Of a stretch of DNA of 64,000 bases, positions 32,233 through 39,413 are shown one piece after another (the first letter of the stretch is position 1; each line of letters begins with the position of its first letter). The notes under the pieces were generated by a model that did not search any database, was not told where the DNA came from, and worked only from the letters and a program-made list of their open reading frames with translations. This DNA comes from a virus. The stretch covers positions 34,605 to 98,604 of IMG/VR virus record IMGVR_UViG_3300044641_006011; one strand, written 5' to 3'. Both the position numbers and the translations under genes were made by a program.

Positions 32233-32673
32233 TCATTCGGCATCCTCTACCTTTTTCTTTTTAGATCCAATATTATACTTGGTTTCTAAAATCCATTCTC
32301 CTTTATCCTTATAGGCAAGAACTTTAATTTGGTTCAATGGAGCAATATCTTGAATCTTAGTTAAGTCAACAATTGCAATCAAACCCCAATCTGCAAGAAG
32401 TTGGGCAATACGATTACGACGTTGCACATCGTTCACAGTCAGGTTTGCATGTTTGCCATCAAGAGCAAACAGTTCCTTAAAGTGAACGAGATAATATCTA
32501 CCTTGCTTGTGAAGAATATGGCAAGACTGATAGATTTTCTTTTCCTTTCGTGATGCGACTCCGATACGAGTCAAAGTTTCGCGTACCTTCAAAAAGTCGT
32601 CTGGTTCATTAAGAACCACTTCAACCATTTGATCGGGCGTCCACTTCACTTCAGGTTCTTGAACGACACTCAT
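32233..32673 (-). CDS. regA: RegA translational repressor
   Basis: A 146-residue protein that matches T4 RegA across its core: DDFLKVRETLTRIGVASRK, YQSCHILHKQGRYYLVHFKE, QRRNRIAQLLADWGL and a KYNIG end. It has short extensions at both ends. RegA binds the start region of early mRNAs and blocks their translation. It is the last gene of the clamp-loader operon and overlaps gp62 by 4 bases. Confidence 0.95.
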   Translation of the reverse strand: MSVVQEPEVKWTPDQMVEVVLNEPDDFLKVRETLTRIGVASRKEKKIYQSCHILHKQGRYYLVHFKELFALDGKHANLTVNDVQRRNRIAQLLADWGLIAIVDLTKIQDIAPLNQIKVLAYKDKGEWILETKYNIGSKKKKVEDAE

Positions 32674-33050
32674 TTTGTTCCTCCAGTTTCAAATTTCGAT
32701 TTTATAAAAGTAAGTTGTTCTTTTGTTAGAATCCTCAAAGCTTGCTTTGCCTTCTCATTACTATAACCATAGTAACGTTTAACATAATCAAGGTCTTTGA
32801 TTTTATCTTGTCGGAGCCAGGGAGAAAATCTCTTCTTTTTCCTCAGACTATTTATAAAAAAGTCATATTGCATCTTTTTTGGGAGGAAATGATATCGATT
32901 CATTTCATTGGCAAACATAATACAATCAATGTGCCCAGAGAGGCAACGATTGATAATATATGGTGCATATTCCTTCTCAAGTGAAGGATCTTCATCAATC
33001 AGATGAGTCTTCGTTTGATTGATCGAATTTAACCAGTCCTTCAATTCCAT
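32670..33050 (-). CDS. 62: clamp loader small subunit gp62
   Basis: A 126-residue protein from MELKDWLNSINQTKTHL. The start was chosen as the N-terminus typical of gp62; upstream in-frame sequence lies within the methyltransferase gene. It contains YIINRCLSGHIDCIMFANEM and FLPKKMQYDFFINSL, as in the gp62 family. With gp44 it loads the gp45 clamp. Unusually, it is separated from gp44 by four genes. It overlaps the methyltransferase gene by 56 bases. Confidence 0.9.
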   Translation of the reverse strand: MELKDWLNSINQTKTHLIDEDPSLEKEYAPYIINRCLSGHIDCIMFANEMNRYHFLPKKMQYDFFINSLRKKKRFSPWLRQDKIKDLDYVKRYYGYSNEKAKQALRILTKEQLTFIKSKFETGGTK

Positions 33051-33867
33051 AATTAAAAAGCAAGAGTTCTTTACGTTGTTTTTGCTCACGCATATATTCA
33101 CCAACCGAACGCATCGTATAAGTAAGATCAAACTCAGCAGCGTTCCAGTTTTTAAACCTATCTTTTACAAGTTGATCGGAATTATAACTTACCAACTGGT
33201 CCATATCGTTAGCATCGCAGTCAGCAGCAAACTTATCGTGATCAAATCCTTTGTGCATTGATCCCTTGTTCCCATAGAGATTATCCTTAATGTCATAAGG
33301 AGGATCGAGATACATAAAAGCACCTTTGTTTCCATCCATCAGATAATCGTAGGAGTAATTAGTTATACGCCAGTTTGCAATCAGCGTAGAATACGCAGGA
33401 AGTTTCTCGATCCCTCGCATAGAGAAGTTGGAATTAGATGCCTGTTCTGAAAATGACGAACTCTCTGTGAGACCAGAGAAACTGCACTTATTGACAATAT
33501 AGAAAGCCACAGCACGATCAATGCTTGGCAAATCTTTGTCATTAATTTGCTCCTTTGCTTTAAGAAAAAGTTCTTTCGCCAGGACTGGAGTATTGTTTGT
33601 CGTCTTAAGATCTACTAGATTATCTTTTAAATCAACACCAAACATCTGGAGTTGTTGCCAGAAGTTTACAAGAGGTTCATAAAGATCATTTACCCAAATA
33701 TCTAGGTTAGGATACTTCTTTGTGATATAAATCGCAACACTTCCACCACCAAGAAATGGTTCTCGGAACTCATCATAGTTGCGAAGGTCTGGGAAGTAAG
33801 GTCCCATCTTTTCACAAGCACGGGACTTTCCGCCTGGATACCTGAGGGGTGTTTTCAAAGATTTCAT
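32995..33867 (-). CDS. dam: D12-class (Dam-type) adenine-N6 DNA methyltransferase
   Basis: A 290-residue protein. LRYPGGKSRA (residues ~9-16) and EPFLGGGSVAIYI (~36-48) form the AdoMet-binding motifs. DPPYD at 188-192 is the catalytic motif IV. NKCSFSGLTESSSFS is the usual insert of D12 enzymes. It methylates adenine, often in GATC, but the specificity cannot be read here. Its ATG overlaps the stop of the PD-(D/E)XK-like gene and its 3' end overlaps gp62 by 56 bases. The insertion splits gp44 from gp62. Confidence 0.9.
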   Translation of the reverse strand: MKSLKTPLRYPGGKSRACEKMGPYFPDLRNYDEFREPFLGGGSVAIYITKKYPNLDIWVNDLYEPLVNFWQQLQMFGVDLKDNLVDLKTTNNTPVLAKELFLKAKEQINDKDLPSIDRAVAFYIVNKCSFSGLTESSSFSEQASNSNFSMRGIEKLPAYSTLIANWRITNYSYDYLMDGNKGAFMYLDPPYDIKDNLYGNKGSMHKGFDHDKFAADCDANDMDQLVSYNSDQLVKDRFKNWNAAEFDLTYTMRSVGEYMREQKQRKELLLFNYGIEGLVKFDQSNEDSSD

Positions 33868-34424
33868 CAAAGGTGCTCCTCAATCAAAGAAAACATACTA
33901 TCAACGTCACAATCTTTTTCGGCAGGAGTAACGTTATCAACAATCATAGTATAATCACCTTTCTTCAATACACATTTAGGATCATTTGCAGTCTCATCAA
34001 CACATTCGTAAACTTTATCCCATGTAGTATAACCCACAGACATAGATTTTGTATCGACTAAAAGCAAATAATCAAATGTTTTAATTAAATCTTGTTTTTT
34101 CCAGTTTTTTCTGTCTTTGTTAGAAGGATGAAAATTTTTCAACACGAATGACTTACAGTCACCCTGGTATCCTTTCTTTGTTTTAAACATTCCAAGTTGA
34201 CTTTTCATTTCAACAAATTCGTTCGTTTCTTTTATGACAAAATCTCTACCGTTATCAAAAAGTCCCACATGTTTCAATTGATCATCTGACCACTTACAAA
34301 AAGACTTTTCAGTATAATGTGCTCGAAGTCCCCTAAAAGAAGAACTTTTCATTTGTTTCGTATTAGATGCGTTCACCCATCCAAAAAATTGTTCAAAATT
34401 AACGCGAGAAAAATCAATACTCAT
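33867..34424 (-). CDS. putative PD-(D/E)XK endonuclease paired with the methyltransferase
   Basis: A 185-residue protein. GRDFVIKETNEFVEMKSQ gives D61 and E72-M73-K74, the strand-turn-strand D...ExK pattern of type II restriction enzymes. TFDYLLLVDTKSMSVGY gives the following core strands. It stops exactly where the methyltransferase starts, so the two are translationally coupled as in restriction-modification pairs. No database match is known to me. A modification-dependent or protective role, or an inactive remnant, are alternatives. The acidic C-terminus may be regulatory. Confidence 0.5.
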   Translation of the reverse strand: MSIDFSRVNFEQFFGWVNASNTKQMKSSSFRGLRAHYTEKSFCKWSDDQLKHVGLFDNGRDFVIKETNEFVEMKSQLGMFKTKKGYQGDCKSFVLKNFHPSNKDRKNWKKQDLIKTFDYLLLVDTKSMSVGYTTWDKVYECVDETANDPKCVLKKGDYTMIVDNVTPAEKDCDVDSMFSLIEEHL

Positions 34425-34620
34425 AATCAGGTTTGTTATACTTTAGGTATTCAAAGAATGTAAGTTTCATTTCCTTCTGTGTCATACCACAATGCTTTGC
34501 GGCGGCAGGAAGATTCATTTTGGAATAAAAGAGTGCTTCATTTGCCTCTTTTACATTTTGAGGAGTTGTTTTTACTGGCACTTCATATAAGGATGCCTTA
34601 TTAACTTTATATGGGTTCAT
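34414..34620 (-). CDS. small helix-turn-helix-like protein
   Basis: A 68-residue protein. LPAAAKHCGMTQKEMKLTFFEYL resembles a helix-turn-helix in which GMTQKEM is the turn and recognition start. Its stop overlaps the nuclease-like gene by 11 bases. A DNA-binding or transcription-related role is a guess from the motif. Confidence 0.6.
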   Translation of the reverse strand: MNPYKVNKASLYEVPVKTTPQNVKEANEALFYSKMNLPAAAKHCGMTQKEMKLTFFEYLKYNKPDYEY

Positions 34621-34625
34621 TCTAG

Positions 34626-34811
34626 TTACTCAACTAATTCAATTTCTTCAAATTGATCCACAGATACTTCATGCTCTCCAGCAACAAGATACCAATGTTT
34701 ACCATCATCACGAAGACCAAGATATTTCATTTGATCTTCTTCAAAAATGTTTTCACGCATAACTGCCTGAATCCGATAATGCATCAATTCGGATTTGCTT
34801 GGAACTTTCAT
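34626..34811 (-). CDS. small protein, unknown
   Basis: A 61-residue acidic protein (YRIQAVMRENIFEEDQMKYL; HWYLVAGEHEVSVDQFEEIE). It overlaps the gp44 stop (ATGA). The YLGLRDDGKHWYLV segment looks like a small beta domain. No family recognised. Confidence 0.6.
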   Translation of the reverse strand: MKVPSKSELMHYRIQAVMRENIFEEDQMKYLGLRDDGKHWYLVAGEHEVSVDQFEEIELVE

Positions 34812-35752
34812 TTGAATTCACACTCCACCATAATTTCAACTAATGCTGCTAAGAGATTAATTTCTTGGTCAGCCACGAACGCACATTGGTATTGATACTT
34901 AGCAATAACAAGAACGGCAGCAGGGATAGATTGGGGAAGTAGGCAATCATAAAGGGCGTCATAAACCCTGCGAAGAAGACTAGAAGCATCGTTGTCCAAG
35001 TTGGAGACCACCCACTTTCGGACTTCTGAAAAGTTTTTGTCTTTGAGATTTTTAATGAGTTCATTTACAGAAATGTCGGAGAAAGATGCAAGAATGCCAG
35101 AATCAATTTTTCCTCCAGTAGAGTACCTTTGGCATTCATTGAGAACTCGCCTAAAATCAGGAAAATGCTTGGATATCAGTTCAACAACAACCTTTTCATC
35201 GTACTCAATTTTCTCATGATCCAAGATTTGGAGAACTCTTTTGAAGAACGATCCTGCAAGTTGTTGCTTTTGCTTTCCCTTGATTGTGAAGTCAATGACT
35301 GCACATCGGGAATGGAGAGGTTCAATAATTTTGTTCTTGTAGTTGCAGGTGAAGATGAATCGGCAGTTGCTATAAAATGCCTCAATATTTGCCCGTAGTA
35401 AGAGTTGAACATCTGAGGTTGTGTTGTCACTCTCATCCACAATAATGACCTTGTGCCTACCATTTCCTTGAAGTGATACGGTCGAAGCAAAGTTCTTTGC
35501 TTGGTTCCTGACAGTATCCAAGAAACGCCCTTCGTCGGATCCGTTGATGACATAGTAATCTGCTCCAAGTTGTTCGCATAATGCTTTCGCAATCGTAGTT
35601 TTTCCAATACCAGGAGGACCAGAAAGAAGAAGGTTAGGAATTTCTCCCTTTTCAATAAAATCCAAAAAGGTTTTTTTAGTGTCCTCGGGAAGAATACAAT
35701 CCTCTACCTTTTTTGGTCTCCACTTTTCCACCCACAAAAAATTGTCACTCAT
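34808..35752 (-). CDS. 44: clamp loader large subunit gp44
   Basis: A 314-residue AAA+ protein from MSDNFLWVEKWRPKKVEDC. This start overlaps the HNH stop (TAATG); the in-frame extension upstream is HNH coding sequence. It has the Walker A LLLSGPPGIGKTTIAKAL, the Walker B VIIVDESDN and the SRC motif EPLHSRCAVIDF. It forms the ATPase ring that opens and loads clamp gp45. The N-terminal WRPK signature is typical of the RFC/gp44 family. Confidence 0.95.
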   Translation of the reverse strand: MSDNFLWVEKWRPKKVEDCILPEDTKKTFLDFIEKGEIPNLLLSGPPGIGKTTIAKALCEQLGADYYVINGSDEGRFLDTVRNQAKNFASTVSLQGNGRHKVIIVDESDNTTSDVQLLLRANIEAFYSNCRFIFTCNYKNKIIEPLHSRCAVIDFTIKGKQKQQLAGSFFKRVLQILDHEKIEYDEKVVVELISKHFPDFRRVLNECQRYSTGGKIDSGILASFSDISVNELIKNLKDKNFSEVRKWVVSNLDNDASSLLRRVYDALYDCLLPQSIPAAVLVIAKYQYQCAFVADQEINLLAALVEIMVECEFK

Positions 35753-36201
35753 CAATAAACTCCATTCAATACATTCCAAATACTTCGTTGGTTTTTACCC
35801 ATAATATCAGCAATCTTTCTCTGAGACAACCCTTGCTCCGAAAGATTTTTTATTTCTTGTTTTACTTCATCCTCCATTTGAGGTCTTCCTTTTTTTGGTT
35901 CTGGTCTTCCTAAATGAGACCTTCTTGTGTTTTCTGAACGAGGCAACCATCTCAAATTTTCAACTTTATTATTGGTTTTGTTCTCATCAATATGGTCTAT
36001 ACACCAATCTTTACCTTTTGGTCTTGGTTCTCCCCAACATTCTACCACAAGTTGATGAAGTCGTTTTTCACGAACTACAACATATCCATCTCTTTTATCA
36101 ACTCTCCCAATAGGTTTTACATTTAGAATTTTACCACAAGCACTTACATAAATGTCTGGATAAGTTTTTGATTGTTTGTAGGTAATTCCGTCGAGTTCCA
36201 T
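35752..36201 (-). CDS. HNH homing endonuclease with AP2/HTH-type tail
   Basis: A 149-residue protein with a NUMOD4-like start (MELDGITYKQSKTYPDIYVS) and an HNH core (DWCIDHIDENKTNNKVENLRW). The C-terminal helix-turn-helix is LSEQGLSQRKIADIMGKNQR. It sits directly upstream of gp44, whose ATG overlaps its stop. A late box 22 bases upstream of its ATG lies in an imperfect inverted repeat. Confidence 0.88.
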   Translation of the reverse strand: MELDGITYKQSKTYPDIYVSACGKILNVKPIGRVDKRDGYVVVREKRLHQLVVECWGEPRPKGKDWCIDHIDENKTNNKVENLRWLPRSENTRRSHLGRPEPKKGRPQMEDEVKQEIKNLSEQGLSQRKIADIMGKNQRSIWNVLNGVY

Positions 36202-36206
36202 TAGAA

Positions 36207-36267
36207 GAGTAATAACTATTATTATTTATAACCAAACGACATTTGGTGTAGTTTGGAATAATTACTC
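36207..36267 (-). promoter_or_regulatory. imperfect inverted repeat enclosing a late promoter, upstream of HNH gene
   Basis: The arms GAGTAATTATT (36257-36267) and AATAGTTATTACTC (36207-36220) share a 7-bp perfect outer stem plus a bulged inner part. TATAAATA (36223-36230) lies between them. The start codon is 6 bases after the 3' arm. Confidence 0.5.
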
Positions 36268-36462
36268 CACATAATAATAGAAAGGTTCTTTGTATTTCCT
36301 AATTAGTCGTATTGCTTCTTGTGCTTCTTGAAGTGTTTGAAATGTATCATTTGAATAAAGATGATATTTTTTTTCAGTAAGATGATAATATTGAATTAGA
36401 AAATGAGGTTTCAAAGTTTTTAAATTGATGTCTTCTACAATTCGGTAGTCATAAACTTTCAT
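36262..36462 (-). CDS. small protein, unknown
   Basis: A 66-residue protein from MKVYDYRIVEDINLKTLK. The start was chosen because the upstream gene's TAA lies only a few bases before this ATG. It is Tyr/Lys-rich and ends YKEPFYYYVE. It has alternating strands and a helix (TFQTLQEAQEAIRLIRKY). Function unknown. Confidence 0.6.
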   Translation of the reverse strand: MKVYDYRIVEDINLKTLKPHFLIQYYHLTEKKYHLYSNDTFQTLQEAQEAIRLIRKYKEPFYYYVE

Positions 36463-36464
36463 AA

Positions 36465-36974
36465 TTAAATCCAATCAGGTTTTCGTTCGGGCATACGTAG
36501 ATAGTTATCCTTCACCCAAGGTTTGGACGCGATATACCTCTTGTATGCTTCAAATGTATCAATAGTATTGTCAGTCTTCCATTCCTCAGGCATAGCACGG
36601 GCAAAAGGTGTTACTTCTGTAATCTTACCTTTAGGAAACAAATAGTATGCATCCACAAGAGTATTATAGCACGAATGGACTTTACCATACCTTAAGGTAT
36701 ATTCATCACACAAGTTCATCCCCCACTTGATTAACCAGTAAGCATTATCAATAGTGCTTGATGCCCACTTGGTGCAGGGGTGATTGCGGAAGGCACCTTT
36801 CTCTGTGCTGTAGGGAGTACCGTCTGTCTTGGGGAGAGTTCCGTAGTTATGATACCACTTTGAAGCAACAATAGAGAGCATTTGGCAGCACTCCAATGGC
36901 ATTTTGACAATGTGCTTATCAGGAAGGCATATGGCACTCTCTGCAGGAAATGGGGAAGTAACAAAAATATTGAT
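36465..36974 (-). CDS. conserved T4-type protein with apparent ATC start codon
   Basis: A 169-residue protein if it begins at ATC 36974. The frame is open and conserved-looking from INIFVTSPFPAES onward, 24 residues before the first ATG at 36902. GAGG lies 7 bases before the ATC. The frame cannot extend further because a TGA occurs four codons upstream of the Shine-Dalgarno. It contains CLPDKHIVKMPLECCQML, HPCTKWA and TPFARAMPEEW. This resembles a phage family starting MNIFV that I know only as uncharacterised. An HNH gene ends 10 bases upstream. Confidence 0.6.
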   Translation of the reverse strand: MNIFVTSPFPAESAICLPDKHIVKMPLECCQMLSIVASKWYHNYGTLPKTDGTPYSTEKGAFRNHPCTKWASSTIDNAYWLIKWGMNLCDEYTLRYGKVHSCYNTLVDAYYLFPKGKITEVTPFARAMPEEWKTDNTIDTFEAYKRYIASKPWVKDNYLRMPERKPDWI

Positions 36975-36984
36975 GGGAGGTTCC

Positions 36985-37503
36985 TCAACTCAACTGTGAA
37001 TAATATTCTACAAGCATTTGTAAGTCCTTTACAGAACCGTTATTTTTCATAACATTTGCTTTTCTTGATACAACCACAATATTTTTGGGAATATATCCTT
37101 TTGTATTATCAATTCTATCAAGAGAAGGTGCATACTCTGTTCCTTTTACAAGAGGAACTTTAAATACTGGACATAATTCTGGAATGTGAATGTCATTTTG
37201 AGTGATTGTACATTCCATATTTTTTTGCTTTGCTCTTTGTCTTGCACTTCTTAACAACTGACTTTCTGGGCATTTTTTAGTCCATTTCTTTTGATAATCG
37301 GGATTGTTTTTTCTCCATTCAGACATCAAATGCTGGTAATGCTCTTTTCTTTCAGAGACATATTTTTTAGTATGTTCTCTTTTTTCCTTTTTCCTGTAGT
37401 TTTTTCTACAAGATTTACACATACCATCACGACCTCTAATTGAATAATACCAATCAGTTTCTATGATGTCAGAAGAGCATTTGTGACAAAAGAATGTTTT
37501 CAT
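36985..37503 (-). CDS. HNH homing endonuclease with zinc ribbon
   Basis: A 172-residue protein. The N-terminal zinc ribbon has CHKCSSDIIETDWYY and GMCKSCRKNYR. The C-terminal nuclease-like core is YAPSLDRIDNTKGYIPKNIV followed by SRKANVMKNNGS, the pattern of phage HNH enzymes. It sits between gp45 and the MNIFV-like gene. A 19-bp perfect inverted repeat with an embedded late box abuts its start codon. Confidence 0.85.
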   Translation of the reverse strand: MKTFFCHKCSSDIIETDWYYSIRGRDGMCKSCRKNYRKKEKREHTKKYVSERKEHYQHLMSEWRKNNPDYQKKWTKKCPESQLLRSARQRAKQKNMECTITQNDIHIPELCPVFKVPLVKGTEYAPSLDRIDNTKGYIPKNIVVVSRKANVMKNNGSVKDLQMLVEYYSQLS

Positions 37504-37547
37504 TTTATGAATATCTTTTATTTTATTTATAAAAGATATTCATAAAA
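37503..37547 (-). promoter_or_regulatory. perfect 19-bp inverted repeat with embedded late promoter at the HNH start
   Basis: The arms TTTTATGAATATCTTTTAT at 37503-37521 and its exact complement at 37529-37547 have a 7-base loop. The A of the HNH start codon is the last base of the 3' arm. TATAAATA (37524-37531) spans the loop and the end of the 5' arm. A late transcript would therefore start within the 3' arm and could not form the stem. Confidence 0.75.
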
Positions 37548-37553
37548 CTACAC

Positions 37554-38219
37554 TCATCCAAAAGTAGAATCAGGTTCCAGAGCAATCCAATAAGAAAGGT
37601 TATACTTTTGGTTGGTGAATTGTGACAAAAGTTTAGAAGACACAACCACGTCGTAGGCACCAGGAATAATTTTAATATTCTCTACTTTAAAGTTGAATGT
37701 AAACTCATCATCAGTTTCCCCAACAACAATAGCATATTCGTTAGAAGTATCATTCTTCTTATCACGAACTACTAATTTAATTACTCCATTTTCTCCCACA
37801 GCAGAAAAATCGGGAAGTTGGTATACTGCTGCAGCTTTAACAAGTTTTTCTAAAGAAGTACTATCCAATTGAAAACAAACATCTTTTGAAGGAAGTTGAA
37901 TTTCTTTTTCGGGAGGAGAAATAATTACATTCGGATCAGCATAGAAATACTTAACCCTACGCTTCCCCTCTTTAATACTCAAATAAGATTGTTCTGTAAA
38001 ATCAAGATCAGGATCTTGATGAAGACTCAAACCATTCAGAAATTGATTGAGATCATAAACAGCAAAATCACGGGGAAACTCTTCAGTAATATCTGCTTCT
38101 GCAAGAATGTTCTTGGCAACAGAAATAGTGCGGAGGCGAGTTCCTTGTTTTACAAGAATAGAATTATTGATGCTGGCAAAATTCTTGAGAATGGTCAGAG
38201 TATTATCAGAAAGTTTCAT
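37554..38219 (-). CDS. 45: sliding clamp gp45
   Basis: A 221-residue protein from MKLSDNTLTILKNFASIN, the start that aligns with T4 gp45 (MKLSKDTTALLKNFATIN). FAVYDLNQFLNGLSL, FNFKVENIKIIPGAYDVV and the end WIALEPDSTFG also match. It forms the trimeric clamp for polymerase gp43 and, in T4, activates late transcription with gp55. A 7-residue upstream extension is possible but unlikely. Confidence 0.95.
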   Translation of the reverse strand: MKLSDNTLTILKNFASINNSILVKQGTRLRTISVAKNILAEADITEEFPRDFAVYDLNQFLNGLSLHQDPDLDFTEQSYLSIKEGKRRVKYFYADPNVIISPPEKEIQLPSKDVCFQLDSTSLEKLVKAAAVYQLPDFSAVGENGVIKLVVRDKKNDTSNEYAIVVGETDDEFTFNFKVENIKIIPGAYDVVVSSKLLSQFTNQKYNLSYWIALEPDSTFG

Positions 38220-38236
38220 AGTTTTGTTTTGCAGTT

Positions 38237-38755
38237 TCACTTATTTTCAATAAGATTCAGATGATTGATCAAAAGAATCGTATAATGAAGAACCTTAAAA
38301 AGATCTGCACGAGGAGTGCCTTTAGTATCATAACGATCAATATACTTGGTTACATTACCAGCACAGAATCCTTCACGGCGATTGTGTTTAATCTTATCAA
38401 GAGTTTGCTCTTTTCCGCCACCAGTACGATCAACATAATGCTGGCGATAAGTGCTTGCAATATACTCTTCAAGTTGTTTCAGAATTTTGTCTTCGTTGTA
38501 TTTCCAGAAACCATTTTTGTTTGTATCTTCAGTCATAGACAAATTAAAAGTAATAGTATCGGGTGCAGAATAAGGATTTCCAGTCAGACTGATGCCGTCA
38601 TAATCCCAAAAATCTTGAGAATAATCATACATTCCACCAGGGAGACGAGACCCTGCAAAAGAAATTGTATCAGAAGAATTTGATCCACCAAGAACTGTAT
38701 AGTCTTTGGATTTTGGAATTGAATCTTTGTAAGTGCTTTCAAAGTTTTCAGACAT
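38237..38755 (-). CDS. DUF3310-containing protein
   Basis: A 172-residue protein from MSENFESTYKDSIPKSKDY. The in-frame extension to 38794 overlaps pebS and is less likely. The C-terminal ~60 residues (VDRTGGGKEQTLDKIKHNR, EGFCAGNVTKYIDRYDTKG, ADLFKVLHYTILLINHL) match DUF3310, found in many phages and sometimes suggested to be nucleotide-related. The N-terminal ~90 residues are Ser/Asp/Tyr-rich, possibly a separate domain. Confidence 0.75.
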   Translation of the reverse strand: MSENFESTYKDSIPKSKDYTVLGGSNSSDTISFAGSRLPGGMYDYSQDFWDYDGISLTGNPYSAPDTITFNLSMTEDTNKNGFWKYNEDKILKQLEEYIASTYRQHYVDRTGGGKEQTLDKIKHNRREGFCAGNVTKYIDRYDTKGTPRADLFKVLHYTILLINHLNLIENK

Positions 38756-38786
38756 TTTTAATTCATCGTAAAGTAAGGACCAGGAA

Positions 38787-39407
38787 TTAACCATAACAGA
38801 AAAGAAAATCGTTTACAAGACTTTCGGACTTTTCTTTTCCAAATTTACTAGAAAGATAACCAGCAACTGGATCAAGTTCTTTCATATATTTGTCAAAAGA
38901 ACAATAAGAGGAAAAGTCTAATCCTAAGGGTTTCTTAGATTCTATCATATTTTTGTAAATAGTCAAGTACCTTTTAAACATATCAAGGTAGTCATCAACC
39001 TCGTCAGAAGTACATTTTCTAACAAAAAGATTTTCCGAGAAGTGATTTCCAGGTTCAAAAAACCTAATTCCACCTTCACACTTTGGAAGTTCATCAACAG
39101 AAAAAAGATAGTTATCTCTGGGATGTTGAAAATCAAAGGTGATTACAACTTTCTTTGGGAAGAAACACATTAAATCCATTCCGAAACATGGAAGATCACT
39201 ACCAGTTCTTGGATAAATGATGTTGTTGTAAATACAGGTTTTTTCATTCCAGATTTCAACAGAACGAGATTTGAGAATGTATGGATTGGTATGGATAGAA
39301 GCTTCTAGGTTAATACCATCACCAGTCCAGTTTGCCCAATTACAATCTAATTGCAAATCTGGAAATGTTTCAAAAAGAAAGTTTTTGTAATTTTTCCACA
39401 AGTTCAT
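38787..39407 (-). CDS. pebS: ferredoxin-dependent bilin reductase, phycoerythrobilin synthase type
   Basis: A 206-residue protein. FETFPDLQL, SDLPCFGMDLMCFFPKKVV, FDFQHPRDNYLFSVDELP and ELDPVAGYLSSKFG closely follow P-SSM2 PebS. The two catalytic Asp positions are kept: D78 (PebS D105) and D179 (PebS D206). PebS reduces biliverdin IX-alpha by four electrons via dihydrobiliverdin to phycoerythrobilin, using host ferredoxin. No heme oxygenase gene is in this window. It is shorter than P-SSM2 PebS at the N-terminus by about 22 residues. It lies between cobS and the DUF3310 gene in a replication operon. Confidence 0.9.
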   Translation of the reverse strand: MNLWKNYKNFLFETFPDLQLDCNWANWTGDGINLEASIHTNPYILKSRSVEIWNEKTCIYNNIIYPRTGSDLPCFGMDLMCFFPKKVVITFDFQHPRDNYLFSVDELPKCEGGIRFFEPGNHFSENLFVRKCTSDEVDDYLDMFKRYLTIYKNMIESKKPLGLDFSSYCSFDKYMKELDPVAGYLSSKFGKEKSESLVNDFLFCYG

Positions 39408-39413
39408 TTTATA

